From Sphagnum magellanicum (lineage: Eukaryota > Streptophyta > Sphagnopsida > Sphagnales > Sphagnaceae): 64,000 bases of DNA. The stretch lies in assembly GCA_021904315.1 (NCBI GenBank), contig CM038919.1, positions 20,625,666 to 20,689,665 on the forward strand, given 5' to 3'. Shown piece after piece: positions 1 through 11,480 of the stretch (its first letter is position 1; every line of letters begins with the position of its first letter). Position numbers and translations under genes: made by a program. The notes under the pieces were generated by a model that saw only the letters and a program-made list of their open reading frames with translations, ran no database searches and had not been told where the DNA came from.

Positions 1-703
1 GAAGTATACAAGTTGGGAGCTTATGTTTGCATTCAAGCTGCAATTCTGGGTAAACTATGAAGATTTCTTCTTCCACAACATTCAATTCCTCAGTCTTGCT
101 TGCAGGTTACAGAAAAGGAGCAAACCATGATGAACAACTGAACATCAAATGGAATTGCAGGTTGTGTCCATATATTATATACATATATGCAAGGATATAA
201 CTGTCAAGCACCACAGCCATAAGCAAACAGATGCACGATCCTGTAGGAGCCATGTAGAGATGTGTCTGCAACTTAGAAACATGGGGCTCATAGGCCTTAA
301 ACTCAAGTCAAGACTTCAGAAATGAAGGCAGAAAGTATGCCATGATATGTACATTAATTCTACTTCAAACTACACATGAAATTGCATTTCAAATTACCTT
401 CATTTACTTCATACAACACAATTTGTATTCCTTAACATAAGATAACAATGTGATTAAACCAAAATTGCACAGGAAAAAATAGAAGTAAAATGCAATAAAT
501 GGAATATAGATCTTCAAAAAGATTAGGATATCAATCAGTAGCAATACTCATATGTTGTTTGAACTTCAAGTCAGACCAATTCTCTAGGGAACCAGATGAG
601 ATGATCAAGACAAACAAGGTCCTTTCAGAAGGAAATTATGTTCTCCAATTGCCAGATTTCTGATTCCCATTATTACTACAGTCCAGTGGCACAACCTAAC
701 TCA

Positions 704-1075
704 GAGCACCCCCACCAGTGCTCGGTATGTGACCCTGCAAAAATATTTCTCACATCCAAGTTTAGTTATTTACTTTTTTGGAACCCCACCCATAAGACTG
801 AAACAGAGACTGCAAATAGGTGGGAACTACTATAGCAAACCACCTGGACCAATCATTATGATTGGCCAATCAAAAACAGGGCTCAGCAGTCAGATCATAT
901 TTATTACACCCTTCTCTAGCAGGTGGATAGATTTGCTGCGCTTTTTACTAGTCTCAGGAAACTGAGCAAATATGTAGAGAAAAACCATTTTCCTGAGCCA
1001 AATCGGCATATGTTGATTTTTCTTCAACCAATTTTAATGTGCAGGGTCACATACTGAGCATTGGTGGGGATGCTC
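704..1075. mobile_element. Tourist-like MITE, family 1 (copy in A1)
   Basis: About 372 bp bounded by imperfect terminal inverted repeats of about 35 bp. The left end begins GAGCACCCCCACCAGTGCTC. The right end, read in reverse complement, begins GAGCATCCCCACCAATGCTC. Both continue into a shared inner string containing GTATGTGACCCTGCA. Flanking triplets are TCA and TAA, consistent with a decayed TTA target duplication as used by PIF/Harbinger elements. It has no coding capacity. The same family recurs at 12473, 29218 and 47250. Confidence 0.8.
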
Positions 1076-3239
1076 TAAGTGATCAGACAAGGATTCTGTG
1101 TGTGATACACTCTAGTTCACCGTAGGACATTTCATCAATTGAAACTAAGCGGCATTTGAAGGAGCAAGGATTTGCAGCACATTTGGTGTTTAGTTCCCTG
1201 ATTGTTGAAAAGACTCCTTGAAACCTTTCAATGGGCTTGGGGTTTAGGATTTAGCAAGGTTTGGATCTACAAGATATGGTTTGTGGTGGTTACAGATTTA
1301 TTCCATCAAAAAGGCACATTCAGGGAGCTCAAACCGTACATTTAATAATCCAGCAGCACATTCTGAAGCTCAAAGACTTCAGATTCTGCAGCTTCGTTTA
1401 GAAGGTTCCAAGCCCCAGAAATTGCAGTGCAGCCTTCCATGATTGAACCAGGCTAGGTTGTGGGAGATATTAGCACTAGCTCACATGCGTCTGCCTCAGC
1501 AATATTACTGGGAGCAGATGATGAAGGGTTCAGTCTTGCTCACTGGAGGCAACTCCCTTTTTGAAGGCTTAGATGTGTGATTTCTTACAGAGCTGAGAAT
1601 GACTAAAACCTTAGTTAGCTGCCACCATCAAGGTAGTTCGGGCAGCTAACCCAAAACTTGATGCCTGGTGCAGCACCTCAGTTTTTCATCTCATGTGGCT
1701 CATTTCATAATTCTGTGCTTTCAAAAGCTGAGTTTGTGAAAGAGATCCAGATTGGCTGCAGCACCATAACCTGAAATACTCACATGGGTCATTAAGCAAT
1801 TCATCTGTGATCCACTGATACCAAACACACTGAGCTTCAATAAATACAATACAAATGGATGCAGTGTCTGCACTCCATCATCACTCCAACCCAAATTTCA
1901 GCACACCTACATCCAACCAAATTGTCTCCCACAAGACAAAATCGTGAATCTAGGAAATCCAAATTCCAATCCTAAGACATGAATTTTCATTCCAAACTTA
2001 GACTGTTCAATGGAATGACACATCCATGGACCCTGACTTCACAAGGGTTCTTGTCATACTAAAAATCTCACAAAAGCTTTAGAGCTTTTCTGGATCAGAA
2101 CTCTCTTTGTTCCCTTGCTATCATTGGATTTGTATGTGTAGGTTCTCTCACTACAATCCCTACATCCATATCTGCAGTTCTGCGCATGCTGACACTTTAG
2201 GATTTCATCTTCCCACAACCCCACTGCTGTTACATACACAGAGCAATGGCATTAACTTCTGCAGCTGCCAATTGTAAAGATATTCCATCCTATCTGCCTC
2301 TCCTCAAGTATTTTTGTGTGCACCCAGACAGATCTCCCCATCTGCTCAACTCAGGATATATTTACACAAACTACTCCTACCAATGTGTTTACAGCGGGAG
2401 AATAAAACCAACTCCCAATTGTGCAGTTGCTTCTCTTCATCAACAGACAGTGACAAAGACCTAAATCCCTCAATTGAACCCTACTACAGTCAGCATCTCC
2501 TTAAATTTGTCATCTTCAGATTAGATCCAGACTATTCTATTAGAACAACTCATTTACATCAGCTTGTCTAATGCAGCAGAATTTTAGAAGACTCTAAGCT
2601 GCAATGTTGCTCATTACAACACTCCAGACTGCTTCAGAACACTGGTCATGCTGGAGTGTCATAACAAGCAACTTTGAAGCAAAATGATGGTGCAATCTAT
2701 CAAGATTTCTTCTGAACTTTTCAAGTCCTCAGTTTTGTCTGCAGGTTACAGAATGAGAAACTGTGAATTATTGAATATAAAATGGAACTGTAGGTCGTGT
2801 CCAGACAATGACATGCTTATATGCAAAGATCCCTAACCAAGTCAACACATGCACATGTATTCCTTGAAGTACAAAGCACCAAACAAAGGAAAACAAATAT
2901 GGTGCAACTGTCTTTGCAAGACAATCCTGGCATTCTGATTCAAATCATGCAGGTCTGAACTCATGTGATTGAACTCCTGGATTCTAACAATCAAAATTTC
3001 TACTCAGAGCATCACAAAAGTTGCCCAACAGTTTTTATGACCTACACAGCTCATGGCAAACACTACATGATCATCAATTTCAGAACATTAAAGTTTTCAG
3101 TCTCGTAGCTTCAAGGTTACAGAGTAAGCAATGTACCTGCCGTTTGCATGACAACATCTGCTGGTACATGTAATGAGATTCTGAGCGTACAGCAATGGGC
3201 TTCTGTATGTAGGACAAGTCCCTTTTGTCAACCAGGGGA
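1076..3239. other. Non-coding part of segment A1
   Basis: No gene is supported here. Short open frames occur, for example 2246-2464 on the plus strand, and this one is also open in the second copy at 30814-31032. It has no recognisable domain, and the similarity to copy 2 is as high in non-coding parts as in this frame, so conservation alone is not evidence of coding. Confidence 0.6.
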
Positions 3240-3650
3240 TCAAGTTAATGGTGAAAGCCATAGCTGCACAACTCCAGGATGTCTGTTGCAGGGACTTGGT
3301 TTACAGTAATTGGCACAGCAATGGTAGCTAGGACATTTGAAAGACATCTTTTTCCAGTGAGTGCTATTGAATCCACAGGATGAAGTCACCCAAATTGACA
3401 GTTTGGTAGTCTTTGGAAGAAATTGAATCATCCAATTGTGCATGCAAAGCTCTAAACCCTAAACATGGAACCAATTTGAGCCCAATGAAGTGATACTCTT
3501 CTCTGTCTTGCCGAACTGATGAGTACACCAGAAGTTGGGGTTGGAATCAGTTCTAGAGCCCAGTCCACTGCTACTGTATTGCATAAGTAATAGGAACAGC
3601 AAAGCTATCCTAAAAGGGCAGATGCCTTCAGGGTTTTGGCCATGTTTCAA
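3240..3650 (-). other. Hypothetical small ORF pair with signal-like N-terminus
   Basis: On the minus strand, 3650-3459 encodes 63 residues with a hydrophobic stretch (IALLFLLLMQYSSSGLG) after a short polar start, resembling a signal peptide. After one TAG the same frame reopens at 3443-3240 and is cysteine rich near its end. Both frames and the TAG are preserved in the second segment copy at 31806-32279. It lies just downstream of the ALS subunit gene on the same strand, so it may simply be 3' UTR or a 3' intron. I recognise no family, and coding status is unproven. Confidence 0.25.
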
Positions 3651-3844
3651 ATATTTGATTCCTATACAATGAGCCTTCAGACATCACATGAAAATTAAAA
3701 TTCTGATATTCAACTGTGAGGCCCATAAACCCCTGAACTGTCCTGTATTAAAGCTCCTTCTCCTCATCACATTTGATCTTGTTCAAACATTACTAATTCT
3801 GATTTACAAGTCCTTTCATTGGAAAGAGGAAAAACTTACTGGCT

Positions 3845-5425
3845 CTAAAAGAAAGTGGAGGCCACAGGTTGCTGAAGTCCTAAGGATTTTGTATCTATAC
3901 CCCCTTCACGCACCAGTGCCACTCGACCTGTTCTTGCCACCTCTAAGATACCGAAAGGCTCAAGTAAGCGCTGCAGTGCAGCCATTTTCTCAAGATCTCC
4001 TGTGAGTTCCAGAGTAATGGTGCGATTGGACAGATCCACTGGCTTGGCACGAAAAATGGTGGCCACATCCAGGATATCTCGGCGCACATTCATGGGTGCT
4101 GCCACTTTGATGAGCATGAGCTCTCTCTCTGCAAAAGGCAGATGTGTGATGTCTTGCACCTGAAGGACATCAATAAGCTTCATAAGTTGACTTAGCAGTT
4201 TACTGATGGATTCATCAGTCCCAGGTACGACTGTCAAAATCCGGGATATCCCCTCACTCTCAGCAGGCCCAACAGCCAGGCTCTGTATGTTGTAACCTCG
4301 ACGAGCAAAAACCCCAGTAATACGGTTAAGCACCCCGGGTGCATCGTTCACCAAAAGAGAAAGTGTATGTGATTTGAAGCCACTTGGATCATCATCTTCC
4401 AGACCTCCCCAATGGGCATCCAGGATTTGATGGTACCAAATCCCATCTTCATCTGGTTCCACTGCATATACATCACCATTTGGTGGCCGATCATAACTGT
4501 GAGGCGCAGGATACAAGGCCTCAATCTCATCCACTTGAGAAGGCTTCAATAATTCTTGTTCATCCTCTTGTGCCAATGAAGAACTGTCCTTTCCTGCTGT
4601 AGCATTTTGCTGAACTGCTATAGTTTGCTGTCCTGATTTTTCTCGCCTCAATGCAATCTTCCCTGTGCGGGCCAGTTCTTTGATGCCAAATTTACTCATT
4701 GTGCATTGAATAGCTGCAATCTTGCCTGGATCTCCTGTAACCTCAATGGTGAGGGACTCCTCAGCAACATCCACCACCCTGGCTCTGAAGATTTGTACCA
4801 ACCCTAGCACCTCAGTACGTTGCTTAGGGTTTACATTGACCTTGAGAAGCATGAGCTCTCTTTCAACTCGGGGCACGGCCGACAAATCTGCCACCTGTTG
4901 CACATTGACAAGCTTGTAAAGCTGCTTCATTACCTGCTGCAGGACTCTGTCCGTCCCTGACACCACAATGGTGAACAAAGCCTTGTCCTTGTTCAGTCCC
5001 ACAGCAAGCGACTCGATATTGTACCCACGACGTGCAAACACCCCTGCTATCTTGTTGATCATCCCGCTCTCATCGCCCACAAAAACCGACACTGTGTATC
5101 GCCTCACCCAGGGGACAGCCCTCGGAGGTGCGACATCGGGGATACGAGAAGGAAACAAGGTGGCTTCCTCCACGGCACACCGAAATCCTTCCTTCTTCTT
5201 CTTCTTCTTCTTCCGCCACGCTTCCTCCTTTTGCCAAACGTGCACACTCCCCTTCTTGCTTCCAAATCCTTCCAAACCTCCTGTTGCAAAACCCTCTCTT
5301 CTCCTCGAAGTCAGACAACAGTTTGTGCGGAGACTGGTTTGGGAAACTGCTGCAACGGCGTCAACAGTACCGCTGAGTACTGACGAGCCCAGAGCGTGCT
5401 GACTGAGCTTGGTGCACAGAGCCAT
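3845..5425 (-). CDS. Acetolactate synthase (AHAS) regulatory small subunit, plastid
   Basis: The product is the regulatory subunit of acetolactate synthase, which makes acetolactate/acetohydroxybutyrate, the first step of branched-chain amino acid synthesis, in the plastid. It activates the catalytic subunit and confers valine/leucine feedback. The reading frame is one uninterrupted exon. The start chosen is the ATG at 5423-5425, in GCGCCATGG context, giving about 526 residues; an upstream in-frame ATG at 5527 would add 34. Residues 1 to about 75 are Ser/Arg rich like a transit peptide and include a lysine run coded by a CTT-type microsatellite. Two ACT-domain repeats follow, near residues 108-180 ([20 protein letters not shown]) and 351-425 ([20 protein letters not shown]), each followed by the family's C-terminal domain; this double arrangement is the plant form. 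A CA|GTAAGT donor-like string at 3834-3839, just past the stop, may mark a 3' UTR intron. A broken duplicate lies at 32411-34002. Confidence 0.92.
   Translation of the reverse strand: MALCTKLSQHALGSSVLSGTVDAVAAVSQTSLRTNCCLTSRRREGFATGGLEGFGSKKGSVHVWQKEEAWRKKKKKKKEGFRCAVEEATLFPSRIPDVAPPRAVPWVRRYTVSVFVGDESGMINKIAGVFARRGYNIESLAVGLNKDKALFTIVVSGTDRVLQQVMKQLYKLVNVQQVADLSAVPRVERELMLLKVNVNPKQRTEVLGLVQIFRARVVDVAEESLTIEVTGDPGKIAAIQCTMSKFGIKELARTGKIALRREKSGQQTIAVQQNATAGKDSSSLAQEDEQELLKPSQVDEIEALYPAPHSYDRPPNGDVYAVEPDEDGIWYHQILDAHWGGLEDDDPSGFKSHTLSLLVNDAPGVLNRITGVFARRGYNIQSLAVGPAESEGISRILTVVPGTDESISKLLSQLMKLIDVLQVQDITHLPFAERELMLIKVAAPMNVRRDILDVATIFRAKPVDLSNRTITLELTGDLEKMAALQRLLEPFGILEVARTGRVALVREGGIDTKSLGLQQPVASTFF
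5188..5214. repeat. CTT microsatellite inside the transit-peptide coding region
   Basis: A run of TTC/CTT triplets codes for seven consecutive lysines on the minus strand. In the second segment copy (about 33758-33790) the tract is longer, coding for nine or ten lysines plus an arginine interruption. It lies in the poorly conserved leader between the transit-peptide-like segment and ACT domain 1, where length changes in multiples of three are tolerable. Confidence 0.85.
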
Positions 5426-5525
5426 GGCGCCAGCAGATTTAGGACCACCGCCAAAGTAGAGATGACAGACCGTGTGGTAGCAATGGAAAGAGCTTAAGCC
5501 CTTTGTTCGCAATTCTCCAAACCCC

Positions 5526-5640
5526 AACCCTAATTAATAGAATTTATTTCTTGAATAAGAGGAAATTGCTCTCCAACCCTAACCCTAACCCTAGTTAATA
5601 GAATTTATTTCTTGAATAAGGAGAAACTGCTCTACCGTTT
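5526..5640. repeat. Telomere-type (CCCTAA) motifs in a tandem pair upstream of the ALS subunit gene
   Basis: Two adjacent versions of a unit of about 60 bp lie directly upstream of the gene. Each has AACCCTAA-type motifs (up to three in a row at about 5575-5595) followed by AATAGAATTTATTTCTTG. The same pair is at 34098-34215 in the second copy. Such telo-box motifs are common in plant promoters of highly expressed housekeeping genes, so a promoter role is plausible but inferred. Confidence 0.7.
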
Positions 5641-6444
5641 GAGGGCTTTATTGACCAAGATAGGAATTTGCTTCTGTCAATGCCTGTGACATGCATTTTG
5701 TCAAACAAAAGAAAGGCAAATTTATTTATTTATTTATAATTTCCTGTCAAATGAAAAATATGAAAAATATTTTCAATGTTTTTTTTTCCATTTCACTTTG
5801 AAAAGCAAATAATAATAATAATAATACCTATCAAGTGAAAAGCAAAAATGAAAATGTGCCTAGCACATGAAAGGCAAGAATTACAAAGTGCACAAGTGAT
5901 GTGCAAGAATGCTTTTGGTAAATAAATACCAAGCTATTACACATTGAATCGTTAGTTCGTTCAAGATAACTATGGAAACAAATTTATATCATCAAACTCA
6001 GCAATCCCATTGGCTTGAAAAAATTCCAAAAAAATTGGCCTACACAAAACCCTATTTTATTGAATATTGAAGATAATGATCCCTTTCTCCCATTTGCATT
6101 GGTCCTTTAAAATTCTCACAAACCCACCAAACCTTATTACACATTTAATTATTAGTTCAGTCAAAATAACTAACAACAAAATTTAAACCACCAAATCTAA
6201 CAATTTCAACATTGTTTTTACACACCTACACACAAACCTATCCAACACCCTTTGTATATCTATTAATACACATTAATATTATATTCCTTGTTTCAATACA
6301 AATAACCTTAATAATATTGCTAGTCAAATGAAAGGCATGTTTAAAATTTTGGATGTCACCATGATACATAAAATAAATAAACTTTGGCTTGTGTTATTTC
6401 ACTCTACAATGACAATGAATTGTTTTAAAAAAAAGATATAAATG
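5641..6444. other. AT-rich intergenic sequence
   Basis: AT-rich sequence with a short ATA repeat near 5810-5830. I see no coding potential. Segment A homology ends inside it at 6312. Confidence 0.6.
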
Positions 6445-6696
6445 TCATATCAATTCGTATTTTGGGAAGGGAAAGATGCATATGTTGTTTATGGAGTTTT
6501 GTAGATTTGTTCGCATTTGTGTCAAAACATAGTAAGGTTTTTTGGGATCAAATCCAAACGCAATGTTAGTTGCATATGCTATTGTGAAAATACCACATGA
6601 TAAGTTGTTTATTTGTTGCATTGCATTTGCATGTGTATATAACAAGTTGTTCACATTTATAAGTTTGCATAATAATTGGATTGTGTCGTTAGGCAA
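6445..6696 (-). pseudogene. Fragment resembling the C-terminus of a Ulp1-like (C48) cysteine protease
   Basis: The 83-residue minus-strand frame contains QQINNLSCGIFTIAYATNIA and then FGFDPKKPYYVLTQMRTNL. This looks like the Gln...Cys-Gly-hydrophobic catalytic end of Ulp1-type proteases carried by many plant and animal transposons. The catalytic His and Asp would lie upstream and are not visible, and no complete element can be outlined. It begins about 130 bp outside the segment A breakpoint. The assignment rests on motif recognition only. Confidence 0.4.
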
Positions 6697-9600
6697 TTTT
6701 TTCGTCCTTTTGCAGGAAATATGAGAAGCTTTTGAGTGCCCTCCTTTTGACCATTAGTTTCTTGTACTGGCTGTTTCCTAGGCTCACATTGGTTAACTCC
6801 TTGAGTAAGATCACCTTGTGAAGTATTAACTTCCATTAAGGAAGAGGTATCATCATTTCCCATTTTACTTTTTAACATGAGAAAGTTAAAATGACCCTTG
6901 CAAGCTTACACAATGAGCCCAGAGAGATCACCATGTTACAATCTTGAAGCCAGGATCTCAACTATACGTTCAAGCAAGAATTCCCCTTTTGACAAACTAG
7001 TCTCATTATCTATACCTAAGTTTCAGTCAATTTGAATAATACCATTTTTCTTCCACTTCATAATAGTAGCAATTGCAAAAGCCACATTTGAAGTATGTTC
7101 TACCTACCCATTTAGATCCTTCAACTTCCCATGAGCCTTTTTTGCAAATTTCTTGACTATCACATCCTATTGGTTGAAATCTAGAGACAACACACTAAAT
7201 TCCGCACAACTAGCAATGGGCATTGAATTGCAAGAGATAGTTTTCTTCCAACATCATCCAACACCTCTAGTTCGGTGGTTGCAAGGTAAGGTGGCTCACT
7301 TTTTGTGTCACAATCAAATTTTTTGCAGATTGGCATGCATTTATATGCTATTAACATGGCATAAAAACAATAATTTTCCAAATTTGTGACTAGATTTAGA
7401 TTGTCAACTTGAAATAGAAAACATCTATAAAAGAAAATTGCAACATATATACATCAAATATATAATAATGGACATTTTGAAGTTGAAAAATATGGACAGG
7501 TCTATTGTTTGTGCCCCTATATACATGCATTTTTTTGTATGAATTTCATTTGAAATATATTATAGGGACTCAATATATGATATGTTAAAACAATAAGAAC
7601 ACATGTGCAAAACAATTGCTAGAAAAAAATTAACCAAAAAACAGTTATGGACTTTTGAATGGCTTAAAATGAACCTTATTTTCATAAGTCCATAACATAA
7701 TCATTTTTTGGTGGATTTCAATTTTTTTTTAAAATAGGTACATTAAAAAAAAATTTTAAATGTCTTATTTTCATATGGGCTTTTTAGTTCATTAACCCCC
7801 ATGCAATTCCCCACCAAATTAATGATATCAAAATAGACTATCATCTTAACATTGTCGTATAGACTTTTAGGGAGTGAAGCATTTGCCCAAAATGAGCCAC
7901 CTTAAAGTGCATACACTTGGCTACCTTTTCTTGCCTAAGTTCTATCTCCCATTTGCAAATAGTTTCTCATTTATAGATTAATATTTGTTTGAAGGAGTTG
8001 CAAGGGAAGAATTACTTGTCACCTTGCCAAGTCTTTGTGAGGTCAACTTCTAATCATCCTTCTAAATCTCACCCACTATTACTAGTCCTTCATAAATTCC
8101 ATCAAGATATCTGTAAATAAGTATCAATGAACACATCTTTTAACATTATCTACATCAGATGATAACTCACAAAATTTCTCTCCAACTACTTTTCCATTCA
8201 TAGAATTCAAAACATTAAGTGAGACTCTTAGCGATCAAGAGACTCTAGCACACCACCATCCTAAACACTCATCAAATAACTTCTGTGTTTCCAATCACCT
8301 CCATTACTTTCTTCTAGGATCAACTCTTTCTAATCAAAATGTCCTTCTAAAATTACTCTCGCAATGTGACATTTTGTGAACACCAAATTCCATGCTCTAT
8401 TCAAATTGCAAAAGATTGTTTGAATGATGTTATTCAATGTACTCATTTTCAAGATAAAACAATTTCATTCCAATGTTGTAAGCAAACTATAGATGCTTTG
8501 AAACTTTTTAAGATTCTTGTGTGGCATGCACCTATTGCAACAAATAGTTTCAAACATGCACAAAACTTTGAAATTTGAGCTTTAAGGTGACAATCATAAT
8601 AAGTGAACCACCTCTGCATTCAACATAAGACATGAACTTGATCTTTGGAAAGGGAAAAGGCATCAACTTCTAAGAAAATTGTGTAAGCAAGGCAATAAGT
8701 ACGTTACATATTTGGCTTGTACACAAACATGTTTAACCTCCTCCATCCCCTATCCAACAATATTGAATTCCATTGCAATCACTTAGATGGGTATAAGAGG
8801 ATAAGCAAAAAAAAGGATGTTAAGTTGTGATCAAACCCCAATGAATTACAAAGGTTTGTTGTAATTCAAATTTTGCAACAATCTATCATTTTTTACACAA
8901 TTTTTGTAATTCATTTGCACCTTTACAACAATCTCCCATTTCTTACACAAACTGAACTACAAAAGAAGACAATCATGACTTACACCAACTATGTGAAGCC
9001 TAAAAAAAAAAAAAAAAAAAATCATGATCAAGATTTTTGAAGCTACTTTGATTATCATGCACACAAAGAGTGCATGCCCATAAACCTGCATTTACAAAAC
9101 AAAGATTATAAAGCACCCATGATCAGATGAACAAAGATTTTCACAATTCATTCCAAACTTTCAAGCCTCTGAAACCTAATGATGCGTATTGGGAAATAGA
9201 TCCCTTCAATTTGCATGTACAAATGGAAAATAATTTGAGGGGCATCCATCCATCATCAAGTAAAAGAAATTTGAGCAATTAATTAGGGTTTGGGAACTTC
9301 CAAACCCTAATGATGAAATTCAAGGACTTTCAAAAAACCTTTAAAAAAGCCCCAAAAATTGTTTATGACTTCAATGGAAAAGAAAAAGAAGGAGAAAGAG
9401 AAGGAATCATCACACACCTTGTGCAACATTAGTATGAAATCATTTTATAATAATCGCAAGTACTCTTGTAGGCACCTAAGTGAACTACCTCGCCCATTGT
9501 TGTTTCTCTTTTGCTTTTGTGATTCAAGTGACTGGTTGCTACAACACCCACATCCTCCGACATTACTCACAAGTCCTGAATCCTGACCCTCACAAATCTC

Positions 9601-10572
9601 AAACATCACCTCCTCTTACACATATTAAAAACACCCCAATTTTTAAAGCACCCGCTTTACTTTCCTTTGCTATTCTTCTTACACCAAAGTCATTTACCAA
9701 AGTTTACTCTTAATAATGTCCAAGCTGCCCTTTCCTTGTTGTACCCTAATCTCTATAGAAACCTTTTTAAGAATCTCCAAGCTTTCATTTTCCTTGTTGA
9801 ACCCTAATTTCTAAAGAAATCTTTTTTTTTTTTTTTCTTTCTCTCCATGAAACTTTTCTACTATATTATTTTTTGGAAGCACCCAAAGCTTTGGTTCACA
9901 TCATTGGGTAATTTCCATAACCTATAATTCTAATGAATCACACTTGAAAACAACATTTTTAATGAAGTGTCCATATGTCGAGGGGGCATTTACTTGCACT
10001 CAGAGTAGCAAAGAAGGAGCCATCAAAAGAAACATCAACCACAATTATGCCATTAATCCTTGTTTGAAAAATAGTTTTCATTACATGCGAGATGTCAAAG
10101 CCAGACCATCATATTTCAACACCATGTTCTTCATGGAATTTCATGAAGTTCATCTCCATCAACACACCACACATCCCACAACTTTGCACTCTTCTTGAAT
10201 AAAAACTAGTGATATGAATTCATGCACTTGTCAACCCACTTACTGGGAGGATACATTTGTAAATTGCATTATTTTGCTATTGATTTAAACCCTATGCACA
10301 TCTCCAATTCTTCTAGTGATCATTATCTATTGTAAAACATAACAATGTTGGTTAGGTTTAACATTTCTTCATATGGCGCTAAAAGGTTAAATATATATAT
10401 GAACATGTCCAATTTTGTTATCCCATTGAATAAGCAAAACATCACACCTAACATCACAAGTAAAGATGCAGCTTTTGTCCAGTGCAACAACTAAACATTG
10501 TATCTCATGCACATGGCCTTGCCATATCATTTGCAGGGTGCATGTGTTTTAGGGTTTATATGGGTGTGAAGT
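6697..10572. other. Featureless AT-rich intergenic region
   Basis: Nearly 4 kb with only short random frames, poly-A runs (about 9005-9020) and poly-T runs (about 9824-9838). I see no gene, RNA or clear repeat. Confidence 0.6.
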
Positions 10573-11480
10573 ATGGTCAGACCACATAGCATGCGAACAG
10601 TTAGAGGTGGTTCATTGGGCTTTTCTGAAGTCGTTGCTGGGGTTAGTACCACGACATCCAGTTATGTCGTGCTGGCAGAGTTTGGCAGGTTTCCCCTAGA
10701 AATATTTTGGTGGCAACAGACCATGTGCTTTCTCTCACGTGACAGTTCTAAGGTAGACTCAGATCGCATGCTCAGGCTAGCTTATGATGTACAGCTGCAG
10801 TTGCTTGCAGCTAGGCAAAAAGTCTTACTCGGGAACTAAAATGCTATGGGTAGAAAAAGTTGATTGCTTGCTTGCTAGCTAGCACAAGTAGATGAATAAC
10901 TATCGACGTACAATTTGTGCATCGATAACAATCAGTTACCACCATGTGCTCACCTCAAGCAATTGGCTGAAAGGCAATACATTGTACACCATCAAGTGGC
11001 TGCAGCTAACTCCAGCCAAGTGAGAGCCTATCTGGGGTTGAATAACTCAGCACAATATGGGTACAAAGAATACCTCTCCAGGGTAGACAATGCATAGCTT
11101 AGGAGAAGCTTGGCACGTTTTCGTTGTGCGAATCACAAGCTGCAGATTGAGCTAGGAAGGCAAGTCAAACCAATGAAGGTGCCGATGCAGCAATGTTACT
11201 GCAAATTGTGCAACTTGGATGCGGTTGAGGATGAGGACCACTTCTTGTTGGTTTGCCCTACTTATCAAAGTCTTCGAGAGAGGTTTAGAGGTTCATTGCC
11301 ACTAACTGCCATCACACCTTTGGCTGAATTGCTGAGCTGTCAGCAACAAGGCATCCTTGCTAGATTCTTAGTACAATGTCACACGGTTAGATCTGAATTG
11401 CTTCATCAAATGTAACATCAATTGGGTTCTGGCCCGGGCGCTGTTTGGCCCACTTAATGATGCTAAATTGTAAGTAAGTA
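10573..11480 (+). mobile_element. LINE-type retrotransposon 3' remnant (zinc-binding RT tail)
   Basis: Three broken plus-strand frames (10573-10839, 10915-11097, 11110-11415) read as the end of one non-LTR retrotransposon ORF. The first has VLAEFGRFPLEIFWWQQ, a string typical of the region after the reverse transcriptase in such elements. The last ends with a CxxC...HFLLVCPxY zinc-binding pattern (CYCKLC...EDEDHFLLVCPTYQ). Stops and frameshifts separate the pieces, so it is dead and 5' truncated. The 3' end carries a short TAAGTAAGTAAG tail (about 11471-11482), a microsatellite-style LINE terminus. Segment B1 begins about 14 bp further on. Confidence 0.7.

Larger units (their letters stand above)
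1..6312. repeat. Segmental duplication A, copy 1
   Basis: The stretch from the window start to 6312 matches 28516-34888 in the same orientation with only scattered substitutions and small indels (net length difference about 60 bp). Homology stops abruptly after a shared AATAACCTTAAT; beyond it the two copies are unrelated. The left end may lie outside the window. The copy carries the ALS regulatory-subunit gene, a MITE and about 2.5 kb of non-coding flank. This is seen directly by comparing the two stretches by eye; I did not compute percent identity. Confidence 0.95.

Noticed and set aside
4968-5402. Plus-strand 144-residue open frame
   Set aside because: It lies entirely antisense to the ALS regulatory-subunit gene and has no recognisable domain; it is a shadow frame.
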